From: Tilletiopsis washingtonensis
Lineage: Eukaryota > Basidiomycota > Exobasidiomycetes > Entylomatales
Reading direction: 5' to 3'
Assembly: GCF_003144115.1 (NCBI RefSeq)
Contig: NW_020312007.1
Location: forward strand, 644,434-708,433
DNA: 64,000 nucleotides
The notes under the pieces were generated by a model. That model did no database searches. It was not told the origin of the DNA and saw only the letters and a program-made list of their open reading frames with translations. A program made the translations under genes and the position numbers. This document shows positions 23,430 through 33,061 of this stretch, piece by piece (the stretch's first letter is position 1; every line of letters begins with the position of its first letter).

Positions 23430-25840
23430 CTACCGCAGCAGCGACATTCTGCGCTCCTCGGCCATGCGCCGCTTGAACATGGCGCCCGCCTCGCTGCCCC
23501 ACACCTCAAACGGCGAGCGGCCGCGCGCCAGCACCTCGTCCTCGTGGCGCTTAGCCTGCGCCTTGGAGAAGACGGCGACGTTGGAGAGCGCCAGCGGCAT
23601 CGTCGAGTCCCAGCGCAGCAGCGCCGGGCGCGTCGGCGTGTCGAACGGCGGCACGATGGAGCGCTGGTGGAAGACCTCGTCGAAGACGTAGGCGCAGTCG
23701 TTGGTGCTGAGCGTGTTCAGGCGCGGGCCGACGGGGTCGCGCGCGATGCGCCCGCTGCCGGGCGCCGGGAAGCGGCGTTCTGCTGCCTCGAGGTCCTGCC
23801 AGATCTGTGCAACGGAGCGAGTGAGCAGCAGTCCCGAGCTCAAGCTGACACAGGAGGCCGCACCTTCTCGTAGAACTTGCGCGCCGGCTTGTTCGGGCTC
23901 GGCTCCTGTGGCCGCCCGGCGATGTCGCAGATGACGTACGTCGCCGCGGCCAGGCCGAACATGGCCGGAATGGGACCTGTGGAGCGTCAGAGCGCGGTTC
24001 GGAAGCGTCGATGGGGGCAGAACTCACCAAGCACGGGCAGCACGCGCACGCGGAAGTCGTTGAGCACAGCGAGCTCCTCCACGTTGCCGCGCTGATACTC
24101 CTCCTCCGGCAGTGGCAGCAGCCGCACGTCGCTCTTCGTCTCCGTCGAGAAGACGACGGGAATGCCGAGCCGCACGCTCTCGGCATTCTCCGAGCTCTTC
24201 GACTTTGACTTTGAGCGCACCGGACGCGCCTCTGTCTCGGAGCCTTGCCGAGCGGCGAGCGCGGCGGTTGACGCGGCGCGAGAGAGTGGATTGCGCTCTT
24301 TCGGCGCACCAAGCGAGGAGATTTGAGGAGATGGCGAAGGAAGCGGAGAGGCGGACATCTCGACGAGGCTGTCGCGGTGCTCCGCCTGCGGCAGCGCGAG
24401 CGACGGCATCGGGCTCTGCCCATCCTCCTCCTCATCGGCCAAAGCGGCCTCAGGCAAGCGCACGGTGTCGTCGGCATCCTTCCCGTCGTCGCTGCCCTCG
24501 CCTTCCAGCATCGGCGTGCCGAGCGGCGTGTGGTAGGCAGCCGAGCCCATGCTCGAGGCGCTCGATGCTCGCCGCATGTGCCTGTTGCGCGAGGAGCTGT
24601 CATTCGCCCAGGCAGACGGCGGTGGCCGTGGGGACGTCGCGGCCGCGCCGCCGGGCAATGGCGACGCGACGAGCGGGGCGCGGCTCTTGGGCTCGTTCTT
24701 CGGCAGCGTGATGCGCGACGGGATCTCAAAGGGCTTGACGTCGTCCCTCCCTTGCAGGATGCTCTTGCGGATGGAGGTCTGCGCTGGCTCAGGCGCCGCG
24801 CTGTCCTTCTTCTTCTTCTCCTTCTCCGGCCCGAGCGAAGGAATGCCCATCATGCGCAGCTTCCTCCGCACATGCCGGCTGAGCGGGTCTTCGCTGGTGT
24901 CGGTGAGATCTGCAATCTGGATCCTGCTGGGATCGCACTTGGCGCCAGCGCCCATACTGCTGAAGCACTTGATGCCCTGCCGGTAGCAGTACGCCAGCAG
25001 CTCCACCTTGGTGTCGAGGTTGTCGATGGCATCGATTACGTACGTTGGCTGCCGTGTCTTGGCGTCTGCCGAGCGGCCCACCGGGCGCGAGGCTCCGAGC
25101 AGGCGCGGCGCCTCGTCGCCCTTGAATAGCTCGACCCAGGCCTCCACGTGCGCCCACGGCGCGATGCGCGCAAAGTGCTCCGAGCAGACGACGACCTTGG
25201 GCCGGCCCACGTCGGCGAGCGTGGCGACGGCGTGGCGGTTCAGCGACGAGAGGCTGACCTGGTCAAAGTCGATGAGGCGGAGGGCGCCCACGCCGGCGCG
25301 CAGCAGCGAGAGGGCACACGCCGAGCCCACGCCGCCGGCGCCCACGACGACGACAAAGGCGCCGCGCAGGGCCGCCATGCCTTCGTCGCCGAGGAACGAG
25401 TAGTGGCGCGCGAGCTGCTCGCGCACCAGGCTCTCGTCGTACGGCTGGTTCGACTGGCTGCGCCGCAGCGGCGACGGCCGCAGGTGCGGTGCAAAGTCGT
25501 GGTGCGAGCCGGCGAGGTTGGTGAGGTAGCGCGGCGTGCCGCCGTCGGTGGAGGCCTCCTCTGCGGCGCCGCCCACGTCGGTGCTGCGGCCGGCGCCGTG
25601 CTTCTCGGCGCTGCGCAGGCGCGCCGCCGTGGCGCGGCGCGCCGAGTCCTCGAGGTCGGTGCGGCGCGCCTTGCGCGAGAGGCGCTGCGTCGCCAGCAGC
25701 GCGCCGGCCGTGGCGAGCGAGGAGGTGACGGCGACGGCGGCGATGACGAGCTTGGGCGACTGCACGAAGCTGGCGACGAGGCCCGGCGGCCCGCCGCCCG
25801 AGCCGGCGCTGCCGGCGGCCGGGCGCGAGGTGGAGGCCAT
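23430..25840 (-). CDS. TCD1: E1-like tRNA threonylcarbamoyladenosine dehydratase (TcdA/TCD1 type)
   Basis: Predicted 766 residues; exons 25840-24028, 23976-23864 and 23804-23430. ThiF/E1-superfamily enzyme that cyclises t6A37 of tRNA to ct6A using ATP; the yeast relatives Tcd1/Tcd2 are mitochondrial outer-membrane proteins. An N-terminal membrane segment (about 31-51) agrees with that location. The nucleotide-binding motif is GAGGVGS (167-173), followed by LIDFDQVSLSSLNRHAVATLADVGRPK and YVIDAIDNLDTK. The C-terminal family part (MFGLAAATYVICDIAG, then YVFDEVFHQRS) is intact. About 215 low-complexity Ser/Pro/Glu-rich residues (about 338-553) interrupt the domain, making it far longer than the roughly 430-450 residues of the yeast enzymes. 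An in-frame upstream Met at 26218 is rejected because it overlaps NTF2. Confidence 0.92.
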
Positions 25841-26189
25841 GCGGCACGAGCCTCTGCCGCAGCAGCGAGACGGGGCAAACGGGAGCTGCGCGGAGGCGGT
25901 GCAGCAGGAGCGCGCCGTGAGAGGTCCGCCGCAGATGGAGCAGAGAAGAAGCAGGCGGATGTGGTGGTGTGAAGGCGGCAACGGCAGCGCGCGGCCCCCT
26001 GGAAGGAGGGCGCGCCTTGGCCCTGCAGCGCCGGCACTCGGGCCAAGGCAGCGCGCGCTGCCGTCACGTGCCCTCGCACGGTCGCACCGCCGCGGCGTCG
26101 AAGGCGCACCGAGCACCCTCGAGCCGCTCATCTCGGCGCCGCTCGCTCCCGCCACGATCCCCCGCTCCACACACACACGCTCGCCCATC
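25841..26189. other. shared divergent promoter region TCD1 / NTF2
   Basis: 349 bp between divergent starts. CACACACACAC lies just before the NTF2 ATG. No gene seen. Confidence 0.6.
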
Positions 26190-27281
26190 ATGGACGCCAT
26201 CGCCGAGCAGTTCACCAACTTCTACTACCAGACCTTCGACGGCGGCGACCGCTCCGCGCTGGCCAACCTCTACGTGAGCGCGGCGCCGGCCAGAGCAGAG
26301 CCGCAGCACGCCGTGTGCTGACCCGTGCCTGGCGCCCCGCAGCGCGCCTCGTCCATGCTCACCTTCGAGGGCGACCAGCACCAGGGCGCACAGGCCATCA
26401 CCGACAAGCTCGTGGTGCGTGCATGCGGCGCGGCGGCCGGCCACAGCGAGCGGCGCAGCTCGCAGCTTTGCAGCACACTGACGTCTCCACACCCCGCCTT
26501 GCGTCGGCCAGAGCCTGCCGTTCCAGCGCGTGCAGCACAAGGTCGAGACGCGCGACGCCCAGCCCTCGGGCGACGGCAACGCGCTCGTCGTCATGGTCAC
26601 CGGCGCCCTGATGGTGAGTTGCGGCGCGGGGTCCCAGGAAGAGCACGGCAGGTCCGCACGGAGATGAGACATGAGAGGAGGCTGGCTCGGCCATGTGGCC
26701 TGGCGCGGCGCTGCAGCGAAGAAGGTCGGGCGCCGCTGGAGAGGGACTGGGATGTCGGTCGCTGCGACCTCGGCGCTCAGGTGGTGCCGGCCCAGTCAGG
26801 ATCAGGAGGGTGGAGCGTCGGCTGCGCAGGAAGGTATGCGGCCGTGCGCAGCCGGCGAGGGCCTTGTACCCACGCACGGGCGCATGTCCCGCCAGTGGAT
26901 CGAGTCGTCTGCGTGCGGCGCTGTGCGGTAGCAAGCCTCATGAAGCGTCATTGCTCGACTGCCACGCAGCGCCGCACGCATACTGCTCGAGATGTCATGT
27001 GCCGCTAGACAGCACGCGGTCCGCTGCGTGCTGCAATGCTCGTCGCCTGAACCAGCTGCACTTGCTGTGAAGCTTGAACACGCTCGCTGACTCTTTCTCG
27101 CTGCGTGTGCAGGTCGACGACTCGCCGCAGCCCATGCGCTTCTCGCAGGTGAGCCGGGCCTCTGCTCCGCACACGCACACACTCAATGCTCATCCGCTGC
27201 TGCACCCAGGTCTTCACGCTGATGCCCGAGGGCGGCTCGTACTACGTCTTCAACGACCTCTTCCGGCTCAACTACGGCTGA
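26190..27281 (+). CDS. NTF2: Nuclear transport factor 2
   Basis: Predicted 121 residues, close to the 125 of yeast Ntf2. NTF2 binds RanGDP and FxFG nucleoporins and returns Ran to the nucleus. Exons: 26190-26273, 26343-26414, 26512-26613, 27113-27148 and 27210-27281, all phase 0. Recognisable segments are AEQFTNFYYQTFDGGDR, SMLTFEGDQHQGAQAI, SLPFQRVQHKVETRDAQPS, PMRFSQVFTLMPEGGSYYVF and the family end NDLFRLNYG. The fourth exon is only 36 nt. The third intron (26614-27112) is 499 nt, about eight times the local norm. Confidence 0.96.
26614..27112 (+). other. unusually long intron of NTF2 (499 nt)
   Basis: Bounded by GTGAGT and GTGCAG. I looked for box C/D (RTGATGA) and other RNA signatures and saw none that is convincing. 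Content unknown. Confidence 0.7.
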
Positions 27282-28131
27282 GCAGGGAGAGGTGGAGGGC
27301 GGTGCCATGCGGGCCGGTGCCATGCCGTGCGGCCGTCTGCACCACAGCGGCCGGTGCCAGGCTGCAATTGACCCAGTGCTGCATCCGACGGTCAAGAGGG
27401 CTGTGAGCGGTGCTGCTGTGGAGGCAGCTCGTCGTTGTTGCCTGGACGATGCCGAATGTTCTGAAGGCGCTCACGACATACGCCGAATGTTCGCGGCTTG
27501 TTCCCACATGCCAAGCACGCCACGCGCGCCTGGAATGGCGCACTCACGCGCCGCGCGCCCAGGGGGCTGATGGCGCGTGTGCGGCGCCAGATTGCGCAAT
27601 CTCGCTGCGCCCGCCCACGGGGCGCTCGGCTGAGGAGTGCGCCTGCTCACACGACGCAGCCGCCTTCCCGCCCTTCAGCTTCTTCTCGCGGACGCTCCAC
27701 GTACAAACGGCGCCGCTCCGTTGTTATCCCCGCGTGGCGCTCGCGCCGGCTGCTGCGCGCGGCGGCATGGCGGGGAGTAGGCGCGGCCGTATGGCGTGCG
27801 TGTTGTGTGCGTGCTTCAGCCTGACACAGCAGGCGCCGTCCCCAGATCGCAGATCGCAACGGCAGGGTGGAGGAGCAGGGCGCATGAAGGCGGCGCCCAG
27901 GGCTCGGCGTGCGCCTCATGCCGGCGGCCGGCGGAGCGATGCGCGCGCATGCAGCAGCGCCACGCCGCCCCGCGTTCTTCGCATCCCCCTGCGCCGCACT
28001 CACGCACGCAAGCGCAACGGCCGCAGCCGCCGCCGCTGTCAGCAGGGCGCAGGGAGGCCCTTAAGAGGGCCCTGCGCCGCCGCACTCACGCTTGGCCCCC
28101 ATCCATCGCCATTCTCGCTGCTCCACACACC
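27282..28131. other. intergenic region upstream of TauD-type dioxygenase
   Basis: About 850 bp. It contains two copies of GCCGAATGTTC, at 27451-27461 and 27482-27492, spaced 31 bp start to start. Chance ORFs only. Confidence 0.55.
27451..27492. repeat. direct repeat of 11 bp, 31-bp period
   Basis: GCCGAATGTTC occurs at 27451-27461 and again at 27482-27492, about 640 bp upstream of the dioxygenase start. It could be a paired regulator site in its promoter; unproven. Confidence 0.45.
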
Positions 28132-29477
28132 ATGGCGCCCTCTGCTCTCTCCTCGTCGCCGCCGCCCGCGTACAAGACGCCGCCGAACGGCATCGCCGGC
28201 ACCGTCGGCAAGTTCGCCGCCGCCTCGCTTGACGAGCGGCCGCGCGCCAAGTTCCTGCCCAAGGACTTCAAGTGAGTCGCCGCTGGCGCTGCGCTGCGCC
28301 GCACGCCTCGCTGACCGCACGCAGCCCCTACCACAACCCGCTCGAGGTCACCGAGACCGAGGCCGACGCCGTCTACCCGTACCCGCACCTCAAGCCGTGC
28401 TTCCCCGATGACATCAACACGGCCCCGTACACGCCCATCCACAACTTCGTCGACCGCGGCACGCACGCCGACCCGCAGATGCGCTCGCTGCTCGCCGACG
28501 CCAAGCTGCAGCACCTCACCGTCAACATCGGCTCGGAGCTGAGCGGCCTGCAGGTCAAGAGCCTGACGCCGGCGCAGCGCGACGAGCTGGCGCTGCTCGT
28601 GGCGCAGCGCTGCGTCGTCGTGCTGCGCGACCAGGACCTGACGCCCGACGAGCTCGTCGAGTTTGGGCGCTACTTTGGCGCGCCCGAGCGCCCGCTGCAC
28701 CAGCACCCGAGCTCGGGCGTGCCGCGCACACGCAAGCACGACGACGTGCACGTCGTGTGGCACGACGAGAACATGAAGCCGTCGGACCTCGCCTACACGG
28801 CCACCGAGCTGTACCACTCCGACGTCTCCTTCGAGCTCAACCCGCCGGGCCTCACCGCGCTCTACAACATCACCAACCCCGTGCACGGCGGCGGCGACAC
28901 GCTCTTCAGCAGCGGCTACGGCCTCTACGACGCGCTGAGCGAGCCGATGCGCGCCTACTGCGAGAGCCTGTACGCCGTGCACTCGGGCGTGGCGCAGGCC
29001 GAGGGCGCCAGCAAGGCCGGCCTGCACCTGCGGCGCCCCGCCATCGAGACGGTGCACCCGCTCGTGCGCACCAACCCCGTCACGGGCTGGAAGAGCATCT
29101 ACGCCAACCCGGCGTTCACGACGCGCATCGAGGGCGTGCCGCGCGCCGAGAGCGAGATGATCCTCGCGCACCTCTACGGCCTCATGACGACGAGCCCGCA
29201 GCTGACGCTGCGTGTGCGCTGGGAGAAGGGCACCATTGCCATCTGGAATAACGCCACGTGCAACCACTCGGCCACGTACGACCACTGGCGCCCCGACCCG
29301 TCGTGCCGACGCCACGCGCTGCGCGTCGCCGCCACCGCCGAGATTCCGAGCCTGACCCTGCCCGACGGCAGCGAGGGCCGCAGCCGGCAGGAGGACATCT
29401 GGGAGGAGCAGGGCCTCGACGTCGCCGGCATGAAGGAGCGCGCCAAGCAGCGCCCCACCGGCGGCTTCAAGGACTGA
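28132..29477 (+). CDS. TauD/TfdA-family Fe(II)/2-oxoglutarate dioxygenase
   Basis: Predicted 430 residues; exons 28132-28271 and 28325-29477. The family uses Fe(II), 2-oxoglutarate and O2 to hydroxylate compounds such as taurine, other sulfonates or herbicide-like acids; yeast Jlp1 releases sulfite from sulfonates. The metal-binding HxD is His211-Ser-Asp213 (TELYHSDVSFE). The distal His is likely His361 (WNNATCNHSATYDHW), and an Arg 15 residues later (Arg376) would bind the oxoglutarate carboxylate. The first 80 residues with DFNPYHNPLEVT are typical of fungal members. The substrate cannot be told; sulfonate use is the likeliest role. The upstream 850 bp may carry nutrient-responsive control. 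Confidence 0.88.
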
Positions 29478-30161
29478 GCGTCGTCCGCCGTCGTCACTCG
29501 GAAAAGCTTGCGCATTTGCAGCATCATCACACACATCTCTCATGACCGCCACGTGCCTTCCACTCATACCATCTGTACCAACACCATCGCTGCTCCTCAC
29601 TATTCAATCGTAGCTCTATTGCACATCTACTGTGTGTTTGCATGACGTCGTTCAGCGGTGAGCAGACGGAGGCAAAATCTTGAGCTCGCTGAGGAGGAGC
29701 GAGACCACAATGGGGAGAAGGCGCAGCCTGAGGCGCGACGCAGTGCACCGTCGAGCCTCTGCGCACCTGTGCTGCCGAGGGCCTGCGCCTCATCGACGAG
29801 CTTCGCCGTGCCACAAGCGGACCATGATGCGGGGCACGGCAATGGGCACGCGCTGCGCCCCGCATCATGGTCCGTCGCGAATGGGCGCTGCAGCACCAGA
29901 GACTTGCCAAGAAGATCACGCTCAATCTCGGCCCGTTCGCCGGCCCCGATGCCGTCCACGACCATCACTCGTCACGCAGCGCGTCCGTCTTTCTCTTGTC
30001 ATTAGGCGAGCGTCAACAATCCCGGAGCCGGCCGGGAGGCAAGAAGGGGGGCGCAGGGGTATTAGGGCGCCCGAGAGTGTTCGTGAGAGGTCATCAAGAC
30101 TGGTCAAAGAGGTGCGCGAGAGAAAGGAAAGGTTGGTGCAGGCGATGCAGCTGTGCGCCAG
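29478..30161. other. intergenic region between two convergent genes
   Basis: About 680 bp between the stops of the dioxygenase and the alpha/beta-hydrolase. It holds an 18-bp perfect inverted repeat (29818-29874). No protein gene that I can support. Confidence 0.6.
29818..29874. repeat. perfect inverted repeat, 18-bp arms with 21-nt spacer
   Basis: CGGACCATGATGCGGGGC (29818-29835) pairs exactly with GCCCCGCATCATGGTCCG (29857-29874). In RNA from either strand it would form a stable hairpin. It sits roughly midway between two convergent stop codons, so 3'-end formation, a hairpin RNA or a small element remnant are all possible. Confidence 0.8.
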
Positions 30162-31506
30162 CTACACGCCGAAGATTTGCTTCTGTCCGGCCGTCGAGGC
30201 GAACCTGGAAGGGCGATGGTCAGCGTGAGGGCAACGTCATCAAGCGAGGGTAAGCATGACTCACATTCCTCCACCATCGTGCCCGACGCCGGGCACCCAG
30301 TCCTCGGTATGCCCCGCTGGCGTGCCGCGCGAGGCGATGAAGGCGTGCCAGTTGTGCGCACGCTGCTTGCGGTTCTTGCCTGGGAATAGGGCGCGGGTCA
30401 GCACTAGACAAGCCTGCGGACCAGCCCGGACACTCACCCTGCGCCATGGCAGCAGCCCGTCCGTCGCCCTTGCCGTTGTCGGCGTCGCCGTGCAGGTAGT
30501 GCACCGTACGAGTGGCATAGCGCGTCCAGAGCTCGGCAGCGTCGTGCTGCGCCGGCTCGTAGATGGCGAGCGCCTCGCGCATGCCGTCGAGGCCGTACTT
30601 GTACTTGTTCTGGTCCGGCGACTGCACGCCGGGCCGCTTGTCGTCGAGCCACAGGTACGTGCTGGGGTTGGCGACGACGTAGCTGACGCTGAGGCCGGTG
30701 CGCGCGCTAGGTCCGCCGCCGACGATTGAGTAGCGCTGGATGAGCTGGCCGCCCATCGAGTGGCCGACTGAGGAATGCAGGAGTCAGCATAGGGCTCGAC
30801 GAGCTGCGACTCACCGCCACGCACGGTAGATGACGTTGGTGAGCTTGGGAAAGAGGTTCGTATCGGCGTAGTGCGAGCCGAGGCGGTCGAGCGCGTCGAA
30901 GCTGCTGACGCCGGGGCCAGCAGCGCCGTCAGGGCCCTGGCCGGCCTTGTCCGCGGGGAACTGCGCAGGCAGGCCTTGGCCCCACTGCAGAGCAGGATTG
31001 TCAGCGCCGAGCGGCACGCCGAGCCACACGCTACTCACGCCATCGCCCTTCCACACGAGCAGCCGGTCAGAGCCGTTCTTGCCGTTGCTTCCCTCGTACA
31101 TGCCCTTGTCGTCGCCGTTGAGGAACATGGGGGCGACGATGGCGATGGGCCCGGGCGCACCGGCCTTGATGGCCTGGTCGCGTGCCTTCTTGGCCTGCGA
31201 GAACGTGTTCCAGGCATCACGGTCTGCGTCGACGTGTCAGCGGACACTTGCACACGCGCCACCGCAGTCCAACTCACCGTGACCGTGCACAGCAATGACG
31301 ACAGTCTTGGCGGACGCGGCCGAGCTCTGCTCGTCCTCGTCGATGTAGGCCTGCAGTTCCAGCTGCTGGCCGAGGGGTCCGAAGAAGGCGAAGCGCGAGA
31401 GCGCGGCACCCGCGGCTGAGGGGAGCGTCACATGCACCGACACCGGACGGGCGGAGACGGCGACGCAGAGGGAGAGGAGAGAGGCGAGGAGAGAGAGACG
31501 GACCAT
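30162..31506 (-). CDS. Secreted alpha/beta-hydrolase-fold protein
   Basis: Predicted 353 residues from six exons: 31506-31278, 31223-31039, 30984-30825, 30767-30438, 30379-30265 and 30204-30162. An N-terminal signal peptide (RLSLLASLLSLCVAVSARP) suggests secretion. The fold marks are the nucleophile elbow GHSMGGQ (Ser about 195) after strand LTNVIY, an early VVIAVHGHGD, an Asp candidate in YLHGDADNG (about 286-288) and a late His in PGVGHDG (about 335), together a plausible Ser-Asp-His triad. I do not recognise the subfamily; similar secreted hydrolases occur in basidiomycetes. Substrate unknown. The intron at 31038-30985 is 54 nt and removable without a frame change. Confidence 0.78.
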
Positions 31507-33061
31507 GACGGGCAGGAGGTATCAGCACCAGGCAGATGAGGCAGCACCAGGCGGCAGGAGGAGACGGAGACGGGGCGTGAGACGGAGCGAGACGGAGCGG
31601 GAGCGAGAGCGAGAGGCCACAGCGACGGAACAGCGAGAGGATGTGGGACGCACCGTCGGGCATGTAGCGCATCACGCTGCTTATGAAGGCGCCGGCTGCG
31701 GAGCCGTTGGCTTCCATTCTGCCTGCCCGTGCCGATGGCGGCGGCGAGAGGTGCCGGGCGGCTGCCTTCTTGAGACACATGTCGGCGTCAGGAGGAGCGT
31801 GCGGCGTTGCAGCGGCTCCGGCGGCTGAGCGGGCTGAAGCGGCGAGAGGGGCAGCGAGGCGCTGCTGTGGGTGCAGGTGCGGCACCGGAGGCGGGTGACG
31901 ATGCAGCTGCGGCTGCGGCTGCGGGTACTTGCGGTGCGGCGCAGGGGACATGGCCCGACGGTCAGCAGAACGCCGCTGGAGAGCCGCAGCGCGGGCCCAG
32001 AGGTCGGAGAGCGGCGGCAGCGGGCAGACGTCATCTGCATCCGAGGTGCGCTGTGGTGCTACTACGGTGCCTGCTGCGGCGACGAGAGGGGCCGGCGGCG
32101 AAGGTGCACCCCGGCCAACACCACGCGCCGCTGCGCCGTTGGCGGCCGCTGCGCCGCCCGACCTGCCTGATAGAGCCCGCTGCCCGGCCGCCGCTGCGCG
32201 GTGTTCTGCGGCGCCGGTGCCTGCGAACAGGAGCAGGAGCAGCAGGCATATCCACGGCGTCGACGCTGCGAAATCGCTGCTGCGGCTCGGGCAGGGAGCG
32301 TGGCCGAGGGCGCGCAGGCGCATCTCGCCCAGCGGCAGCCGCGCGCCCGGGGCGGTCACCGGTGCCGGCGCGCAGGGGCAGTGGGCGCAGCGTCGAGCTA
32401 ATCCTGGACGAGCGGCAGCCTCACCTGATGACGTGAGGCGACGCTCGGATCCGTGCGCGAGACGGCCTTGAGGAGGTGGCTTGCGGGTCGTGGGCGTTAG
32501 GGAGGAAGAGTGGGCTTGGCCGGAGGGGCTCGCTTTGGACGCCGCGCCGCGCGCGCTGTGCGGCTCCGCGTTCCGGAAAGGCGCGCACCGCCAGCGCGGC
32601 GCAGCGAGACCAACACCTCGAGGGCGCAAGCACTTCGCGGCACGCCAAGCGCTGCGCCCACGCAGGGGCCGCAGCACAATGGCGCCAAGGCACCCATTGC
32701 CGCAGCACCTGGATCGGGCCTCGATGACCCCCCTCGCTGTGCCGCCTGGACGAAATCCAGCGGGAGTGACTTTTGCGAGAGCTGCGCGTGACGCGTGAAG
32801 GAGAGCGTGGGAGCAGGGCGACCTTCGCGGCGGCGCAACGCCGCATGCGATGTGCGCTCAGACCGCCGGCCGCCAGCGCGCCGCGCGAAGGCGGCGTGCG
32901 CGCCTTGCTCTGTGGGCCAGCATGCAGAGGCGCGCCTCGTGCGCACCCCTCTCTCTATCCTCACCTCCTCCCGGCCCAGGCCGCTCACCACCGACTCAAG
33001 GCGCTCCGGCTGCTGCTGCCCACCGCATCTCCGCCGCTCGCACACCGCCGCCGCCGCAGCC
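31507..33061. other. long divergent intergenic region between hydrolase and zinc transporter genes
   Basis: About 1.56 kb between divergent starts. Next to the hydrolase ATG is a purine-rich tract (CT-rich on the gene strand, about 31550-31625, GAGACGGA-like units). On the minus strand a long open frame includes a Met near 32323 followed by a Leu-rich stretch and Pro/His/Gln-rich low complexity, ending at a possible donor near 31656. No acceptor or homology supports it, so I do not annotate a gene. Confidence 0.45.
31550..31625. repeat. purine-rich GAGACGG-type low-complexity tract
   Basis: Irregular units of GAGACGGAG, GAGCGGGAGCGAGAGCGAGAGG run up to the hydrolase start, giving a CT-rich leader on the coding strand. 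Similar pyrimidine-rich leaders precede several genes here. Confidence 0.55.

Noticed and set aside
25841-26218. Upstream in-frame Met for the TCD1-type gene at 26218
   Set aside because: It would overlap the NTF2 start and add an unlikely Arg/Ser-rich leader before the membrane segment; Met at 25840 is better.
28086-29600. 504-codon minus-strand open frame
   Set aside because: Antisense to the TauD-type dioxygenase with intact metal-binding residues on the plus strand.
31274-32677. 467-codon minus-strand frame as an annotated gene
   Set aside because: It runs through the hydrolase promoter and signal-peptide region in another frame, is low complexity and shows no homology; kept only as a weak observation.
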